From positions 407,001 to 471,000 of the forward strand of contig JAOEUK010000001.1 of assembly GCA_028382965.1 (NCBI GenBank): a DNA stretch of 64,000 nt, given 5' to 3'. Under the pieces are notes generated by a model, which was given only the letters and a program-made list of their open reading frames with translations, was not told where the DNA came from and searched no databases. The translations under genes and the position numbers were made by a program. Numbering within the stretch: the stretch's first letter is position 1; every line of letters begins with the position of its first letter. This document shows positions 1-9,691 of this stretch, in pieces. This DNA is from Candidatus Puniceispirillum sp. (GTDB lineage: Bacteria > Pseudomonadota > Alphaproteobacteria > Puniceispirillales > Puniceispirillaceae).

Positions 1-842
1 AAAAGTTTCATTCCTTTGCCCAGTGTCCAATCTATTAAACGCTTGGAGTCTTCAAGGTTTTTTGTTCCCTTCATGATAGCCACAACTTGCATCTCCCAGC
101 CAATACCTTCTTCAGGGATTATCATTTCCATTGGCGCCCCAGCTTTGATAATTTTTATGGCGCGTCCAGGCCACGAAATGCCTATTGGAAACTCTCCAGA
201 GCCAGATTGCTTACAAGGTTTCGAGCCTGAGTGGGTGTAAACTCCTACATTTTTGTGTAACTCATCCATGTATTTCCAGGCTGCATCCTCTCCCATGAGT
301 TGAATCCAGCTTGAAACATCAAGGAAACCAGTTCCTGATGAGTTTGGATTTGGCATGGAAATGTAACCTTTATAAATTGGGTTTGTTAAATCTGCCCAAC
401 TTTTCGGTTTAGGTAGGCCAAGTTTTTTTGCTTCAATGGTGTTCCAGCATATGCAGCCAGCCCATCCATAGTTGCCTACCCAATTAACGGTACCTTCTTT
501 ATCAACATACCGCTGGTCAATTTTATCCATCCCCTTTGGAGTGTATGGATGGAACATGCCTTGCGTTTCCATATTGAGGGCCACGGTAGCTGCCATCTCA
601 AAAAGTACGTCAGCTCGTGGGTTGTTTTTCTCGGCCATCATCTTGGCCGCCATCGTGCCAGTGGACTCACGAACCACGTTGACCTTGATGTCTGGATTAT
701 CCTTTTGAAAGTTGTCCATATAATACTTGAGATTGTCAGCATCTGTGCTTGAATAAACTAAAAGTTCACCAGCACTTACAGACCCGAAACCAAGCAAACT
801 CAGCGCGACAACAGCCGCAATACTTTTAATATCTAATCGCAT
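1..842 (-). CDS. ABC transporter substrate-binding protein, 2-aminoethylphosphonate (PhnS/AepX-like) type; 3' end truncated at left window edge
   Basis: Own reverse-strand translation from ATG at 842: MRLDIKSIAAVVALSLLGFGSVSAGELLVYSSTDADNLKYYMDNFQKDNPDIKVNVVRESTGTMAAKMMAEKNNPRADVLFEMA...SSGTGFLDVSSWIQLMGEDAAWKYMDELHKNVGVYTHSGSKPCKQSGSGEFPIGISWPGRA. Signal peptide plus the family-2 Fe/AEP SBP pattern; divergent from matching transporter genes. Absent from the ORF track because it has no stop in the window. Confidence 0.8.
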   Translation of the reverse strand, partial: MRLDIKSIAAVVALSLLGFGSVSAGELLVYSSTDADNLKYYMDNFQKDNPDIKVNVVRESTGTMAAKMMAEKNNPRADVLFEMAATVALNMETQGMFHPYTPKGMDKIDQRYVDKEGTVNWVGNYGWAGCICWNTIEAKKLGLPKPKSWADLTNPIYKGYISMPNPNSSGTGFLDVSSWIQLMGEDAAWKYMDELHKNVGVYTHSGSKPCKQSGSGEFPIGISWPGRAIKIIKAGAPMEMIIPEEGIGWEMQVVAIMKGTKNLEDSKRLIDWTLGKGMKL

Positions 843-965
843 CTATTCACTCCCTACTTTTTAGCTTTATAACGCTATCACAATAAACGAATTTCCTTTA
901 CAGTTTTGTCAAGAAAAAAGAAAAGCTGTTTTAACTATCGAACATTACTTTTGGTTTTTAAAAAA

Positions 966-2042
966 ATGGATATCCAATCACAATACTTAATTATTGAAAA
1001 TCTCAATAAAAATTTTGGGTCTTTTCAGGCTTTGGCAAATATTTCCATTGAGATTAATGAAGGAGAGTTTGTTTGTTTTCTTGGGCCCTCTGGATGTGGT
1101 AAAACAACATTGCTACGCTGTATTGCTGGCCTTGAGGTGCAGACTAGTGGCAGCATCATACAGAACAGAGAATTGATATCAGACCTTCCAACTTCACAGC
1201 GTGATTTTGGCATCGTTTTTCAGTCATACGCTCTGTTTCCTAATCTCTCTTGTTTTGAAAATATTGCATATGGACTGCAAAGCCTTCGCTGGGCAAGAAA
1301 AGATATAAATCAGCGAGTAGAGGAGTTGCTGTCGCTTATTGGTTTGTCAGAACATACTGCAAAATATCCAAGCCAATTGTCTGGAGGAGAACAGCAACGA
1401 ATTGCGTTAGCCCGCGCAATAGCCACGTCGCCTAACCTATTATTATTGGATGAACCACTTTCTGCCTTAGACGCAAAAGTTCGTGTCCATCTTCGTCAGG
1501 AGTTGAAAAATTTTCATCGCCGATTAGGTTTGACCACGATCATGGTAACACATGACCAAGAGGAGGCGCTAAGTATCGCGGATCGCATATTTGTAATGGA
1601 TGGCGGTAGGGTTATGCAATCAGGGACGCCTGAGGAAATTTATTTGAATCCTAAAAATCCATTTGTTGCCAATTTTATTGGAATGACCAACTTTATAGAC
1701 GGCAAAGTTTCTAGCTCAGACAGTATAAAGATAAGTGAAAAACACATAACAATAGATGGTCATGGCTTTCAAAAAGGAGAAAAGGTTCGGCTGGCTGCTC
1801 GACCAGAGGGCATCCAATTTACAACAAAAAAAAATAAGAAGACCTTCCAAGGAAAGGTTAAGGATATTGAGTTTCTTGGTTCATTTTTGAGAATTTATTT
1901 GGAAACACCAATCATCCCAAACCGGCTAATGATAGCGGACAAACCAATGTTTGGTAATGCTGATACATCTTTTGAGATTGGTGACTCTGTGAATTTTACA
2001 ATGTCTTCAGATTTTTTAAATGTTTATAAATGTGACCATTAA
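966..2042 (+). CDS. ABC transporter ATP-binding protein (PhnT/AEP-type, Fe/polyamine subfamily)
   Basis: Walker A GPSGCGKTT, LSGGEQQRIALARA signature, Walker B LLLLDEPLSALD, C-terminal TOBE-like region. ATG at 966 (MDIQSQ) is a better start than the track's TTG at 906. Confidence 0.88.
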   Translation: MDIQSQYLIIENLNKNFGSFQALANISIEINEGEFVCFLGPSGCGKTTLLRCIAGLEVQTSGSIIQNRELISDLPTSQRDFGIVFQSYALFPNLSCFENIAYGLQSLRWARKDINQRVEELLSLIGLSEHTAKYPSQLSGGEQQRIALARAIATSPNLLLLDEPLSALDAKVRVHLRQELKNFHRRLGLTTIMVTHDQEEALSIADRIFVMDGGRVMQSGTPEEIYLNPKNPFVANFIGMTNFIDGKVSSSDSIKISEKHITIDGHGFQKGEKVRLAARPEGIQFTTKKNKKTFQGKVKDIEFLGSFLRIYLETPIIPNRLMIADKPMFGNADTSFEIGDSVNFTMSSDFLNVYKCDH

Positions 2043-3727
2043 TGATGTTAGGCCCCGAGTTTAAATCTCTATCCAGTGATAAATCAGATAGAATTGGTAA
2101 GCTTCTCGTTGTTGGTTATTTGGTTCTTTTTTTCTGTTTTTTGGTGCTACCACTTTTTGCTTTAATGTCCAAAAGCATGCAAAATGCTGATGGTGTTTTT
2201 GTTGGGTTTGAAAATTTTGCAGCCTATTTACAAGACCCAGCGTTATTTAAATCCTTCTTTCACAGCTTTTTTGTTGCAGTTGTCTCAACAATAATAGTTG
2301 TGACCCTTGGGTTCCTATATGCATTTGCTTTGCAATGCACATGTATTCCTTTCAAAGGGTTTTTTAGAATAGTTTCTTTAATTCCATTGCTAAGCCCTTC
2401 TATTCTTGCTGCCATAGCACTTGTTTATTGGTTCGGTAATCAGGGAGTTATGAAAGAGTTGCTTATGGGGCAGTCTATTTATGGGCCTATAGGCATTATA
2501 ATGGCGTCAGTTTACTGGACATTTCCTCACGCATTAATGATATTATCGACTTCGTTGTCATTATCAGACGCTCGCCTCTACGAGGTTTCAGAAGCACTCA
2601 AAGCAACAAAACTTAAAACATTTTTTACTGTCACTATACCCGGCGCCAAATATGGCATCATCAGCACAACTTTTGTTGTTTTTATCCTCGTTTTTACAGA
2701 TTTTGGTGTCCCTAAAGTGATCGGAGGAAACTACAATGTGCTCGCTACAGATATTTATAGAGAAGTAGTGGGTATGCAGAATTTTCAGATGGGAGCTGTT
2801 ATATCCATAGTTTTACTTATTCCAGCATTATTTGCCTTTGTTCTCGACCAATACTCTCGCAAAAGGCAAGCATCCCAGCTAACTTCTCGGGCCGTTGTCT
2901 ATGTTCCAAAGCCGCACAAATTGCGTGACAGGCTTCTTCTATCTTATTGCCTGTTCATTGCCGTTTTAGTCTTTTTGATGCTTGGCATGGCCCAGTTTGG
3001 CGCATTGGTTAAATTCTGGCCTTACAACTTATCGCTAACCCTTAAGCACTACAATTTTGAAGTGGCAGGACTTGGCTGGAACTCATTCTATAACTCAGTA
3101 CAGATGTCTCTTTATGCCGCTTTTTTTGGAACTATAATTATATTTATTGGCAGCTATCTAATTGAAAAAATGCGTTCAGACAAAAGTTTGCGCGATGTTC
3201 TCCAGATGATTGCGCTTATGCCAATGGCCATCCCCGGGATAGTTCTTGGCCTCGCGTATATTTTCTTTTTTAATATGAAAGACAATCCACTAAATTTTAT
3301 ATATGCGACTATGATTATTTTGGTCATTAACACAATTGTCCACTTTTACACAGTGTCCCATTTATCAGCGATTACCGCGATAAAAAAACTTGATCCGGAA
3401 TTTGAGTCAGTGTCTTTGTCGCTCAAAGTTCCAATTTATCGAATGTTTTTCCGAGTAACACTTCCGGTTTGCTTGCCAACAGTTTTTGATATTTTTATAT
3501 ACCTTTTCTGCAATGCTATGACGACCGTATCAGGAGTAATTTTTCTTTACTCTTACGATACGACGCTTGCTGCAGTGTCCTCAATTCATCTAGATGAGCA
3601 AGGTGATGTTGCGGGAGCTGCCGCCATGGCTATGCTAATAGTTTACATCTCATTTTTAGTGCGCGGTATTCACACAATTATATCGACCGTTCTTCTAAAG
3701 CGCACACAGGCGTGGAGGAATATATAA
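2042..3727 (+). CDS. ABC transporter permease, fused two-domain (PhnU2/AEP-type)
   Basis: 561 aa, two BPD_transp_1-like halves; the C-terminal VSGVIFLYSYDTTLAAVSSIHLDEQGDVAGAAAMAMLIVY resembles AEP permeases; overlaps the ATPase stop codon. Confidence 0.82.
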   Translation: MMLGPEFKSLSSDKSDRIGKLLVVGYLVLFFCFLVLPLFALMSKSMQNADGVFVGFENFAAYLQDPALFKSFFHSFFVAVVSTIIVVTLGFLYAFALQCTCIPFKGFFRIVSLIPLLSPSILAAIALVYWFGNQGVMKELLMGQSIYGPIGIIMASVYWTFPHALMILSTSLSLSDARLYEVSEALKATKLKTFFTVTIPGAKYGIISTTFVVFILVFTDFGVPKVIGGNYNVLATDIYREVVGMQNFQMGAVISIVLLIPALFAFVLDQYSRKRQASQLTSRAVVYVPKPHKLRDRLLLSYCLFIAVLVFLMLGMAQFGALVKFWPYNLSLTLKHYNFEVAGLGWNSFYNSVQMSLYAAFFGTIIIFIGSYLIEKMRSDKSLRDVLQMIALMPMAIPGIVLGLAYIFFFNMKDNPLNFIYATMIILVINTIVHFYTVSHLSAITAIKKLDPEFESVSLSLKVPIYRMFFRVTLPVCLPTVFDIFIYLFCNAMTTVSGVIFLYSYDTTLAAVSSIHLDEQGDVAGAAAMAMLIVYISFLVRGIHTIISTVLLKRTQAWRNI

Positions 3728-4266
3728 AATTGACGAACAGTGCTCTTAACCTTGCGAATGTAAGAATACCAAAACAGAAATCTAGTATTGTTCTTACTGC
3801 ATTTCCGGGCCGAAATGCAGATAACAGTTTTTCACTAGAAAGTATGTCTATGACTTTTGATTACTTGCAAAAAGAGAACTGTCTGCACCTTCTTTCTCTA
3901 GTAGAGGAGCATGAATTTGATGAATATTGTTCAAAAAAATTGCTTGAAACAGAGGCTTATAAAAGGTCTATCATTTGGCATCATTTGCCAGTCGCTGATA
4001 TGGACGTCCCCAAAAAAAATGTACTAGAGCGAATCTCATCACTTCGAACTGATTTAACTGAAGTAATAACATCTGGAAATTCTGTTGCAATTCATTGTAA
4101 GGGTGGGCTGGGAAGATCAGGGACAATTGCCGCAATAATATTAATTGACCTTGGACTTTCAGTTGAATCAGCGATAGATAATGTACGAAAATTTCGACCG
4201 GGTGCAATAGAGACGAAAGAACAAGAACTATTTATATCCTGCATTAAGCCCGCTAGTGTGCGCTAA
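3712..4266 (+). CDS. Dual-specificity/tyrosine-phosphatase-like protein
   Basis: Active-site loop HCKGGLGRSGTIAA (C-x5-R); WHHLPVADMDVP upstream; overlaps the permease 3' end. TTG at 3730 is an alternative start. Confidence 0.75.
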   Translation: MEEYIKLTNSALNLANVRIPKQKSSIVLTAFPGRNADNSFSLESMSMTFDYLQKENCLHLLSLVEEHEFDEYCSKKLLETEAYKRSIIWHHLPVADMDVPKKNVLERISSLRTDLTEVITSGNSVAIHCKGGLGRSGTIAAIILIDLGLSVESAIDNVRKFRPGAIETKEQELFISCIKPASVR

Positions 4267-4317
4267 AAATTTTAGTTGAAATATTATATGAAATTTACAA
4301 TTTTTGTGAGGTAGAGA

Positions 4318-5295
4318 ATGCAAAAGGATCCTTTGTTTCAGCCTGTGTCAGGTATAGATATGCCCCGCTTTGCAGGAATACCAACATTCATGCGGCTTCC
4401 ACACCTAGCAATGAAATCGAGTGAAATTAGCCGTGTTGAGCTGGGGCTAATTGGGGTTCCATGGGATGGTGGCACTACGAACAGGCCTGGCCCAAGACAT
4501 GGTCCAAGACAATTAAGGGATTTTTCAACGATGGTCAGGGCAGTAAATCCTGTTAGTGGTACCAATCCCTTTTCTCTAGTGAATTGCGCCGACCTGGGTG
4601 ATGTGGGGCCAAATCCTGTTGATTTAAGTGATAGTATGGAAAGGATCTATACTTTTTATAAACAATTGCAGGAACAAGAAATTGTTCCCATGACGGCAGG
4701 TGGAGACCATTTGGTTTCATTGCCAGTTTTGCGAGGCCTTGCAAGTAATGGCCCCCCTCTAGCGATGATTCACTTTGATTCTCATACTGATCTTTTTGAT
4801 AGTTATTTTGATGGTTTTAAGTATACACACGGCACACCATTTCGGCGTGCCATTGAGGAAGGACTTCTTGACCCTAAGCGCGTTGTTCAAATAGGTATTC
4901 GTGGAACAGCATATGGCTTTGAAGATGTTGAGTGGGGAGAGAAGCAGGGCGTTCGAATTATTCGCATTGAAGAGCTTTTTGAGCGTGGTATCGCCTCTGT
5001 TATGGAGGAAGCTCGTTCCATTGTTGGAGATCATCCAACCTACTGTTCATACGATATTGATTTTGTTGACCCAAGTTTTGCACCTGGAACTGGAACTCCA
5101 GAAATTGGAGGGCCAAATAGTTTTGAAGCTCAGCAGGTTATAAGGGGTTTAAGCGGTTTAAATTTGGTAGGTGCTGATCTGGTAGAGGTTTCGCCGCCTT
5201 TTGATCCTTCGGGTGGCACGGCATGGTTGGGCGTATCTTTGATGTTTGAGTTGATGTGTGTGCTTGCTGAAGCAATTGATAAGCGTCGAATTTAG
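4318..5295 (+). CDS. Agmatinase/guanidinobutyrase-family ureohydrolase
   Basis: Mn-ureohydrolase motifs GGDH, HFDSHTD, SYDIDFVDPSFAPGTGTPEIGG; N-terminal MPRFAGIPTFMRLP resembles guanidinobutyrase/guanidinopropionase. Confidence 0.88.
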   Translation: MQKDPLFQPVSGIDMPRFAGIPTFMRLPHLAMKSSEISRVELGLIGVPWDGGTTNRPGPRHGPRQLRDFSTMVRAVNPVSGTNPFSLVNCADLGDVGPNPVDLSDSMERIYTFYKQLQEQEIVPMTAGGDHLVSLPVLRGLASNGPPLAMIHFDSHTDLFDSYFDGFKYTHGTPFRRAIEEGLLDPKRVVQIGIRGTAYGFEDVEWGEKQGVRIIRIEELFERGIASVMEEARSIVGDHPTYCSYDIDFVDPSFAPGTGTPEIGGPNSFEAQQVIRGLSGLNLVGADLVEVSPPFDPSGGTAWLGVSLMFELMCVLAEAIDKRRI

Positions 5296-5349
5296 TCAAC
5301 AAATAACTAAAGTTGGTTAACCAGATTTTCCTGAACTTGAGAGGCCCTT

Positions 5350-6135
5350 TTGTATCAGAAGCCCCCACATACAGAGTTCCTTGCCTTTGCTCAGACATTG
5401 GCTGATCACAGTAGGTCAATGTTGCTATTAGCAGCAGCTGATAAGCCTAATGTCGAAGTTAAGCAAGACGGCTCATTTGTGACTGCAACAGACAGAGAAA
5501 TTGAGGCTAGTCTCAGGCACCTGATTACAGAGACTTATCCAGAGCATGGAATTTTGGGCGAAGAGTTTGAAAATCAAAATACTGATGCTGAGTTTGTATG
5601 GGTTCTCGACCCAATTGACGGAACGGCGCCCTACATTGCAGGCATTCCTGTATATGGTTCATTGATCGCTTTGGCATGGAAAGAAAAACCGTTTATTGGG
5701 GTAATTGACCATCCCCGAACTTCTGACCGGTGGATTGGGGTGGTTAATAGCTTCGCTGAATTAAATGGAAAAAAAATTCAAGTCCGCCCGTGTCACTCTC
5801 TAAGCTTAGCTTTTTCTACCTGCAGTAATCCTGACTTCATGACTGAAGAAGAGAAGAAACAGTTTGACAAGGTCCGGGGCAGAACGCAGTACATGCAATA
5901 TGGCGGTGCATGTTTTTCATATGGTGTTTTGGCGTCTGGGCGAACGGATATAGCTATTGATGGTGGGTTAAAAGTATTTGATATTTTTGCCCCTGCTGCA
6001 GTGATTTCCGGTGCTGGGGGAGTTGTTACTGACTGGAATGGTCATGGTTTAAACTTTGATAATGATGGAACAATAATAGCCGCGGGAGATAAAGACAGGC
6101 ACATGGAGATCATCGATCTTCTTCAGAGTAATTAG
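5350..6135 (+). CDS. Inositol monophosphatase-family phosphatase (HisN/CysQ-like)
   Basis: GILGEEF and WVLDPIDGTAPYIAG metal-binding motifs. TTG start. Confidence 0.8.
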   Translation: MYQKPPHTEFLAFAQTLADHSRSMLLLAAADKPNVEVKQDGSFVTATDREIEASLRHLITETYPEHGILGEEFENQNTDAEFVWVLDPIDGTAPYIAGIPVYGSLIALAWKEKPFIGVIDHPRTSDRWIGVVNSFAELNGKKIQVRPCHSLSLAFSTCSNPDFMTEEEKKQFDKVRGRTQYMQYGGACFSYGVLASGRTDIAIDGGLKVFDIFAPAAVISGAGGVVTDWNGHGLNFDNDGTIIAAGDKDRHMEIIDLLQSN

Positions 6136-6204
6136 CGTTACATAATAGCTTTAAATTTTTTAACCATAGATTGTGATAAAGGAAGCTTAACCTTAGGCGT
6201 TCTA

Positions 6205-7263
6205 TTACCAACTGACCGTGTCAATAATTTTTTGGGATTCTCCCGACAGTTCTGCCAGTAAACCTATGGGTACGCTGTCCTCCTTAAATTTCCCCCATGC
6301 TGTTAGTGTGCTAGGTAGGGCGATACCATCAACAACTGGGTATTCATAGTTTATAGACGCGTAGAGTGATTGTGCCTTTTTTGAAACAAGAAATTCCATG
6401 AATTTTTTTGCTTCAGTAAGATTTTTTGAGTGTTTTGCAATGCCGCCGCCTGAAATGTTAACGTGCGCACCTCGATCATTTTTTTCTTGATTTGGAATAA
6501 TGATTTGAACGCTTTCCGCCCATTCCCTGTGAGTGGGGTCTTTTGAATTTTTTAATTTTCCATAATAATAATGGTTGATTAGAGCGATGCTACATTCTCC
6601 AGAGAAAATGGCTTTTACTTGAGAACGATCATTACCCTGAGGTGATCGCGCAAAATTAGCAACCAAGCCTTCAGCCCATTTTAAAGCTTCTTCTTTTCCA
6701 ACTGCAGCAATGATGGAGCTAAGAAGTGCTCTGTTATAAACATGGCTCCCAGGACGAGAGCATATCTTGCCTTTCCACTTGATATTTGTGAGGTCTTCAA
6801 AACGTGATATTTGGTCTGAGTGTTCGAGTGATTTTGAGACTGCTATGATGCGTGAGCGCTTTGAAAAGCCAAACCAAGTATTGTCTTTACTTCTAAGGTG
6901 CTGCGGGATGGCTGACGCCAGTATTTTTGAGTTAAATGACGCAAATAAATCCTTATCTGCGTATTGTTTTAATCTCCCAATATCTACTGTGAGAACAACA
7001 TCTGCCGGACTGGCAGCTCCCTCTGATTGCAGTCTTTGAACCAGTCCTTTTGATGCAAATACAACATTGGTTTTAATGCCTGTTTGTTGAGTAAATTCTT
7101 TCAAGAAAGGCTTTATTAGATAAGGCTGTCTATGAGAGTAAATATTTACCTCTGACGCAGTCGCTTCTGGCGCTTTTATGCAAACGAGGGCAAGTAAGAT
7201 TCCAACGGTTGAGATTTTGAAACGCATTAGTTGGTTTGTTTTACACATTATGAAATCGCTCAA
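6205..7263 (-). CDS. Iron(III) ABC transporter substrate-binding protein (FutA/FbpA-like)
   Basis: Signal peptide, EVNIYSHRQPYLIKPFLKEFTQQTGIKTNVVFASKGLVQRLQSEG, SGGGIAKHSKNLTEAKKFMEFLVS; no permease or ATPase adjacent. Confidence 0.8.
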   Translation of the reverse strand: MSDFIMCKTNQLMRFKISTVGILLALVCIKAPEATASEVNIYSHRQPYLIKPFLKEFTQQTGIKTNVVFASKGLVQRLQSEGAASPADVVLTVDIGRLKQYADKDLFASFNSKILASAIPQHLRSKDNTWFGFSKRSRIIAVSKSLEHSDQISRFEDLTNIKWKGKICSRPGSHVYNRALLSSIIAAVGKEEALKWAEGLVANFARSPQGNDRSQVKAIFSGECSIALINHYYYGKLKNSKDPTHREWAESVQIIIPNQEKNDRGAHVNISGGGIAKHSKNLTEAKKFMEFLVSKKAQSLYASINYEYPVVDGIALPSTLTAWGKFKEDSVPIGLLAELSGESQKIIDTVSW

Positions 7264-8225
7264 AAGCGCCCCTTTGATGTTAATGTAGTTTTTACTGTGT
7301 TTAACGCTGATTTAAATGGATAGGCAAACAAGTGTAATAAGTCTTGCTTTGCACCAAACCTAGTTTCGAGTCCAAACTTATGTTCACCTTTTTCTGAAAA
7401 GGCGAGGGACCCGTATATAAGGTCCCAGACAGCTAAAGCTACGCCAAAATTTTTGTCAAAATGCTGTTTGTCAATTGAATGATGAATTTGGTGTTGGCCT
7501 GGTGATATGAAGATGCGCTCAATAAACTTTGGATACCTGATCTTAATATGTGAATGACGAAGGTTAGATCCAAGTGAATGAAAAACAACTACGCCAACAC
7601 TGGCTCCAAAAATGGTGATTAAGTCCACTTTACTGCCAAACAGATAAATGAATAGGGATATAACTAAACCCTGAACTACAGAGCTACGGATAAGAAAAAA
7701 GATTCCCTCGACAGGATGAGTACGGAAAATAGTAAATGGCGTCATTGTTTCTGCGCTGTGATGAACCTGATGGAAAGACCACAGAAATGGTACTTTATGC
7801 ATCAGCCGGTGTAAAAAAAATCTGGAAAAGTCGTCTAGCAAGAAGAAACAAGCAGTGAATGCAATACAAACAACCGCCTTGGGCGTAGAATGAAGTGCCA
7901 AGGGCTGGACCCAGTTTTGTGAATGTAGGCATTCATATAAAAATGTTGAAATGGTTATTTGACTAACAACGGCAGCGGCTCCCGCTGACAGAATTATGCG
8001 GTTTAACAAGAGTAACTTAAAATCAGCTTTACTTGATTTGCTCAGCCAAATTTTTTTACTAAAAATAAGTGAGGCTGCGGCTCTAAACTTTAGCTTTTCT
8101 ATAAAATAGAGCCAGAGAAAGGCTATGCAAAGGGCAGACAAGAGATAACCGACATAAACCCTTTTTTGAGGGTTAGTGACTTCCAATAAGAGGGCATTAA
8201 GAAAATCTAGCGTTAAATCTATCAT
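7260..8225 (-). CDS. Sterol desaturase / fatty acid hydroxylase family protein
   Basis: Histidine boxes HRLMH, HQVHHSAE, HQIHHS in a multi-TM protein. Confidence 0.88.
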   Translation of the reverse strand: MIDLTLDFLNALLLEVTNPQKRVYVGYLLSALCIAFLWLYFIEKLKFRAAASLIFSKKIWLSKSSKADFKLLLLNRIILSAGAAAVVSQITISTFLYECLHSQNWVQPLALHSTPKAVVCIAFTACFFLLDDFSRFFLHRLMHKVPFLWSFHQVHHSAETMTPFTIFRTHPVEGIFFLIRSSVVQGLVISLFIYLFGSKVDLITIFGASVGVVVFHSLGSNLRHSHIKIRYPKFIERIFISPGQHQIHHSIDKQHFDKNFGVALAVWDLIYGSLAFSEKGEHKFGLETRFGAKQDLLHLFAYPFKSALNTVKTTLTSKGRF

Positions 8226-8267
8226 CTAAGGAGACAGCCCTTGCCGTGCTTGATCTAGGGGTAATAA

Positions 8268-8293
8268 GGGCCAAGCTGTTCAAAACTTGGCCC
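8268..8293 (-). other. Intercistronic stem-loop (GGGCCAAG / CTTGGCCC)
   Basis: 8-bp perfect inverted repeat, 10-nt loop, between the DUF4856 stop and the hydroxylase start. Confidence 0.6.
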
Positions 8294-8308
8294 GTTACTA
8301 AATCGTTT

Positions 8309-9691
8309 TTAGTCGTTTTCGGCGTATCCAGAGCCACCAAGTTTGGCAGCTAAGTCATCCATTGAGCCAAGCATATCATTGTTTCTGGCAGCAATTCCAA
8401 ACTCATCAACCATTAGCTTTTGTATCTTTAACATATGAAGCTGGTAAACTGCTAGAGTGGATGCTTCATCTTTGACATAAGAGCCATCCTTCGCAATATC
8501 TGTTACTTGGGACAGATTTGGAAGCCATGGGCCATAACCTAGTAAGCTAGTAAGTTTTGTTGAAACGGCACTACGGTCTTCTTTGCCAGCTTCCAGAGCC
8601 ATTGCAAATCCTTTGGCTTCACCCCAATGCTTGGCATAGGTCGCAAAAGCCTTTTTTGGGTCGCCTTTAGCTTCCATGATTGTGTTTAATTTATCTAAAT
8701 CTTTATATACTGATCCGGCATATTTGAATACTGCTTCAGCAATAACCTTTTCCCAATTAGCGCAAATCGTTGACGCGGCTTTTTTCATTTTAGTTCGACT
8801 ATTCCAGCCAAGGGCCTCCCCTTTTGCTGCAGTAATAGCTTTTCTGCCATCAAGAAACGCCCGTGTGACAGTTTCTAGGTAGTTTGTTTTTCCACCCTTA
8901 TCGAAGCCTGAAGCATAATATGCGTGAGCATACGTCATTTCCGTTCCGGCATCGACAACACCATCTTTGTTATAATCTGCTGCTGAGAGGTTCTTTTTCT
9001 TCGCGACTTCATAACTTTCTTTAGCGCTCAACGTTAATGTGTGAGCTGCTGCTCCCCAATAACCAAAGGCCTCGTCCCAAACATGCTCTTTACCTGTATA
9101 ACGGGCACCGTCCTTGTAAGGCGCGTTGTTTGGCTTGGATTTTGCGCTAAGTTTCTTATCGCCTAGATAATTTGTGCAGGCTTGATTGTAAAAAACAGCG
9201 CCCATCGCAAATTTTGAGATTAGCTGTGGATAATTGTAGCCGGTATTTGGATCAAAGCCCTTTGGTGATGAAGCAGCTTTCTCCATCATGAATTGAATCA
9301 CTTCAGCACCAGTCATGTTTCCTGGCCAGCCTATAACATTGCCCTTGTAAGTTTTCTTAATGAGGGTTTTACCATCAGACAATTCCTCAACTAATTTTTG
9401 TTTAATGGGAAATTTGCTGGAACTTTTTGGATCAAGAATGGCAACACTTTTTGCTCCGTTAAAGTACGTTTCCATTTTTGACATGTCGCCGGATGAGGCA
9501 GCTTTTTTCAAACCGTTGTGCAGCATATGCCTTGCCATTTGGCCACCGTAGGACTCGGATGTTTTTGCATCACCGCTATATCCTTTGAGTGTTATTGGAA
9601 AATCAGCATACACATCTGATGCGTGGGCTGTTCCCATTGCCAACATCGAGATGAGTGATGTTGATAATGTGAGGTTAGTAATTTTGTTCAT
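8309..9691 (-). CDS. DUF4856 / imelysin-like periplasmic protein
   Basis: Signal peptide; GKEHVWDEAFGYWGAAAHT and AMGAVFYNQACTNYL motifs typical of DUF4856; embedded Ca-loop-like DYNKDGVVDAGTE; SD AAGGAG. Confidence 0.78.
   Translation of the reverse strand: MNKITNLTLSTSLISMLAMGTAHASDVYADFPITLKGYSGDAKTSESYGGQMARHMLHNGLKKAASSGDMSKMETYFNGAKSVAILDPKSSSKFPIKQKLVEELSDGKTLIKKTYKGNVIGWPGNMTGAEVIQFMMEKAASSPKGFDPNTGYNYPQLISKFAMGAVFYNQACTNYLGDKKLSAKSKPNNAPYKDGARYTGKEHVWDEAFGYWGAAAHTLTLSAKESYEVAKKKNLSAADYNKDGVVDAGTEMTYAHAYYASGFDKGGKTNYLETVTRAFLDGRKAITAAKGEALGWNSRTKMKKAASTICANWEKVIAEAVFKYAGSVYKDLDKLNTIMEAKGDPKKAFATYAKHWGEAKGFAMALEAGKEDRSAVSTKLTSLLGYGPWLPNLSQVTDIAKDGSYVKDEASTLAVYQLHMLKIQKLMVDEFGIAARNNDMLGSMDDLAAKLGGSGYAEND

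Noticed and set aside
842-966. Possible Pho box between the divergent AEP transporter genes
   Set aside because: Only a loose TTACAGTTTTGTCAAG resemblance; no repeated CTGTCAT half-sites.
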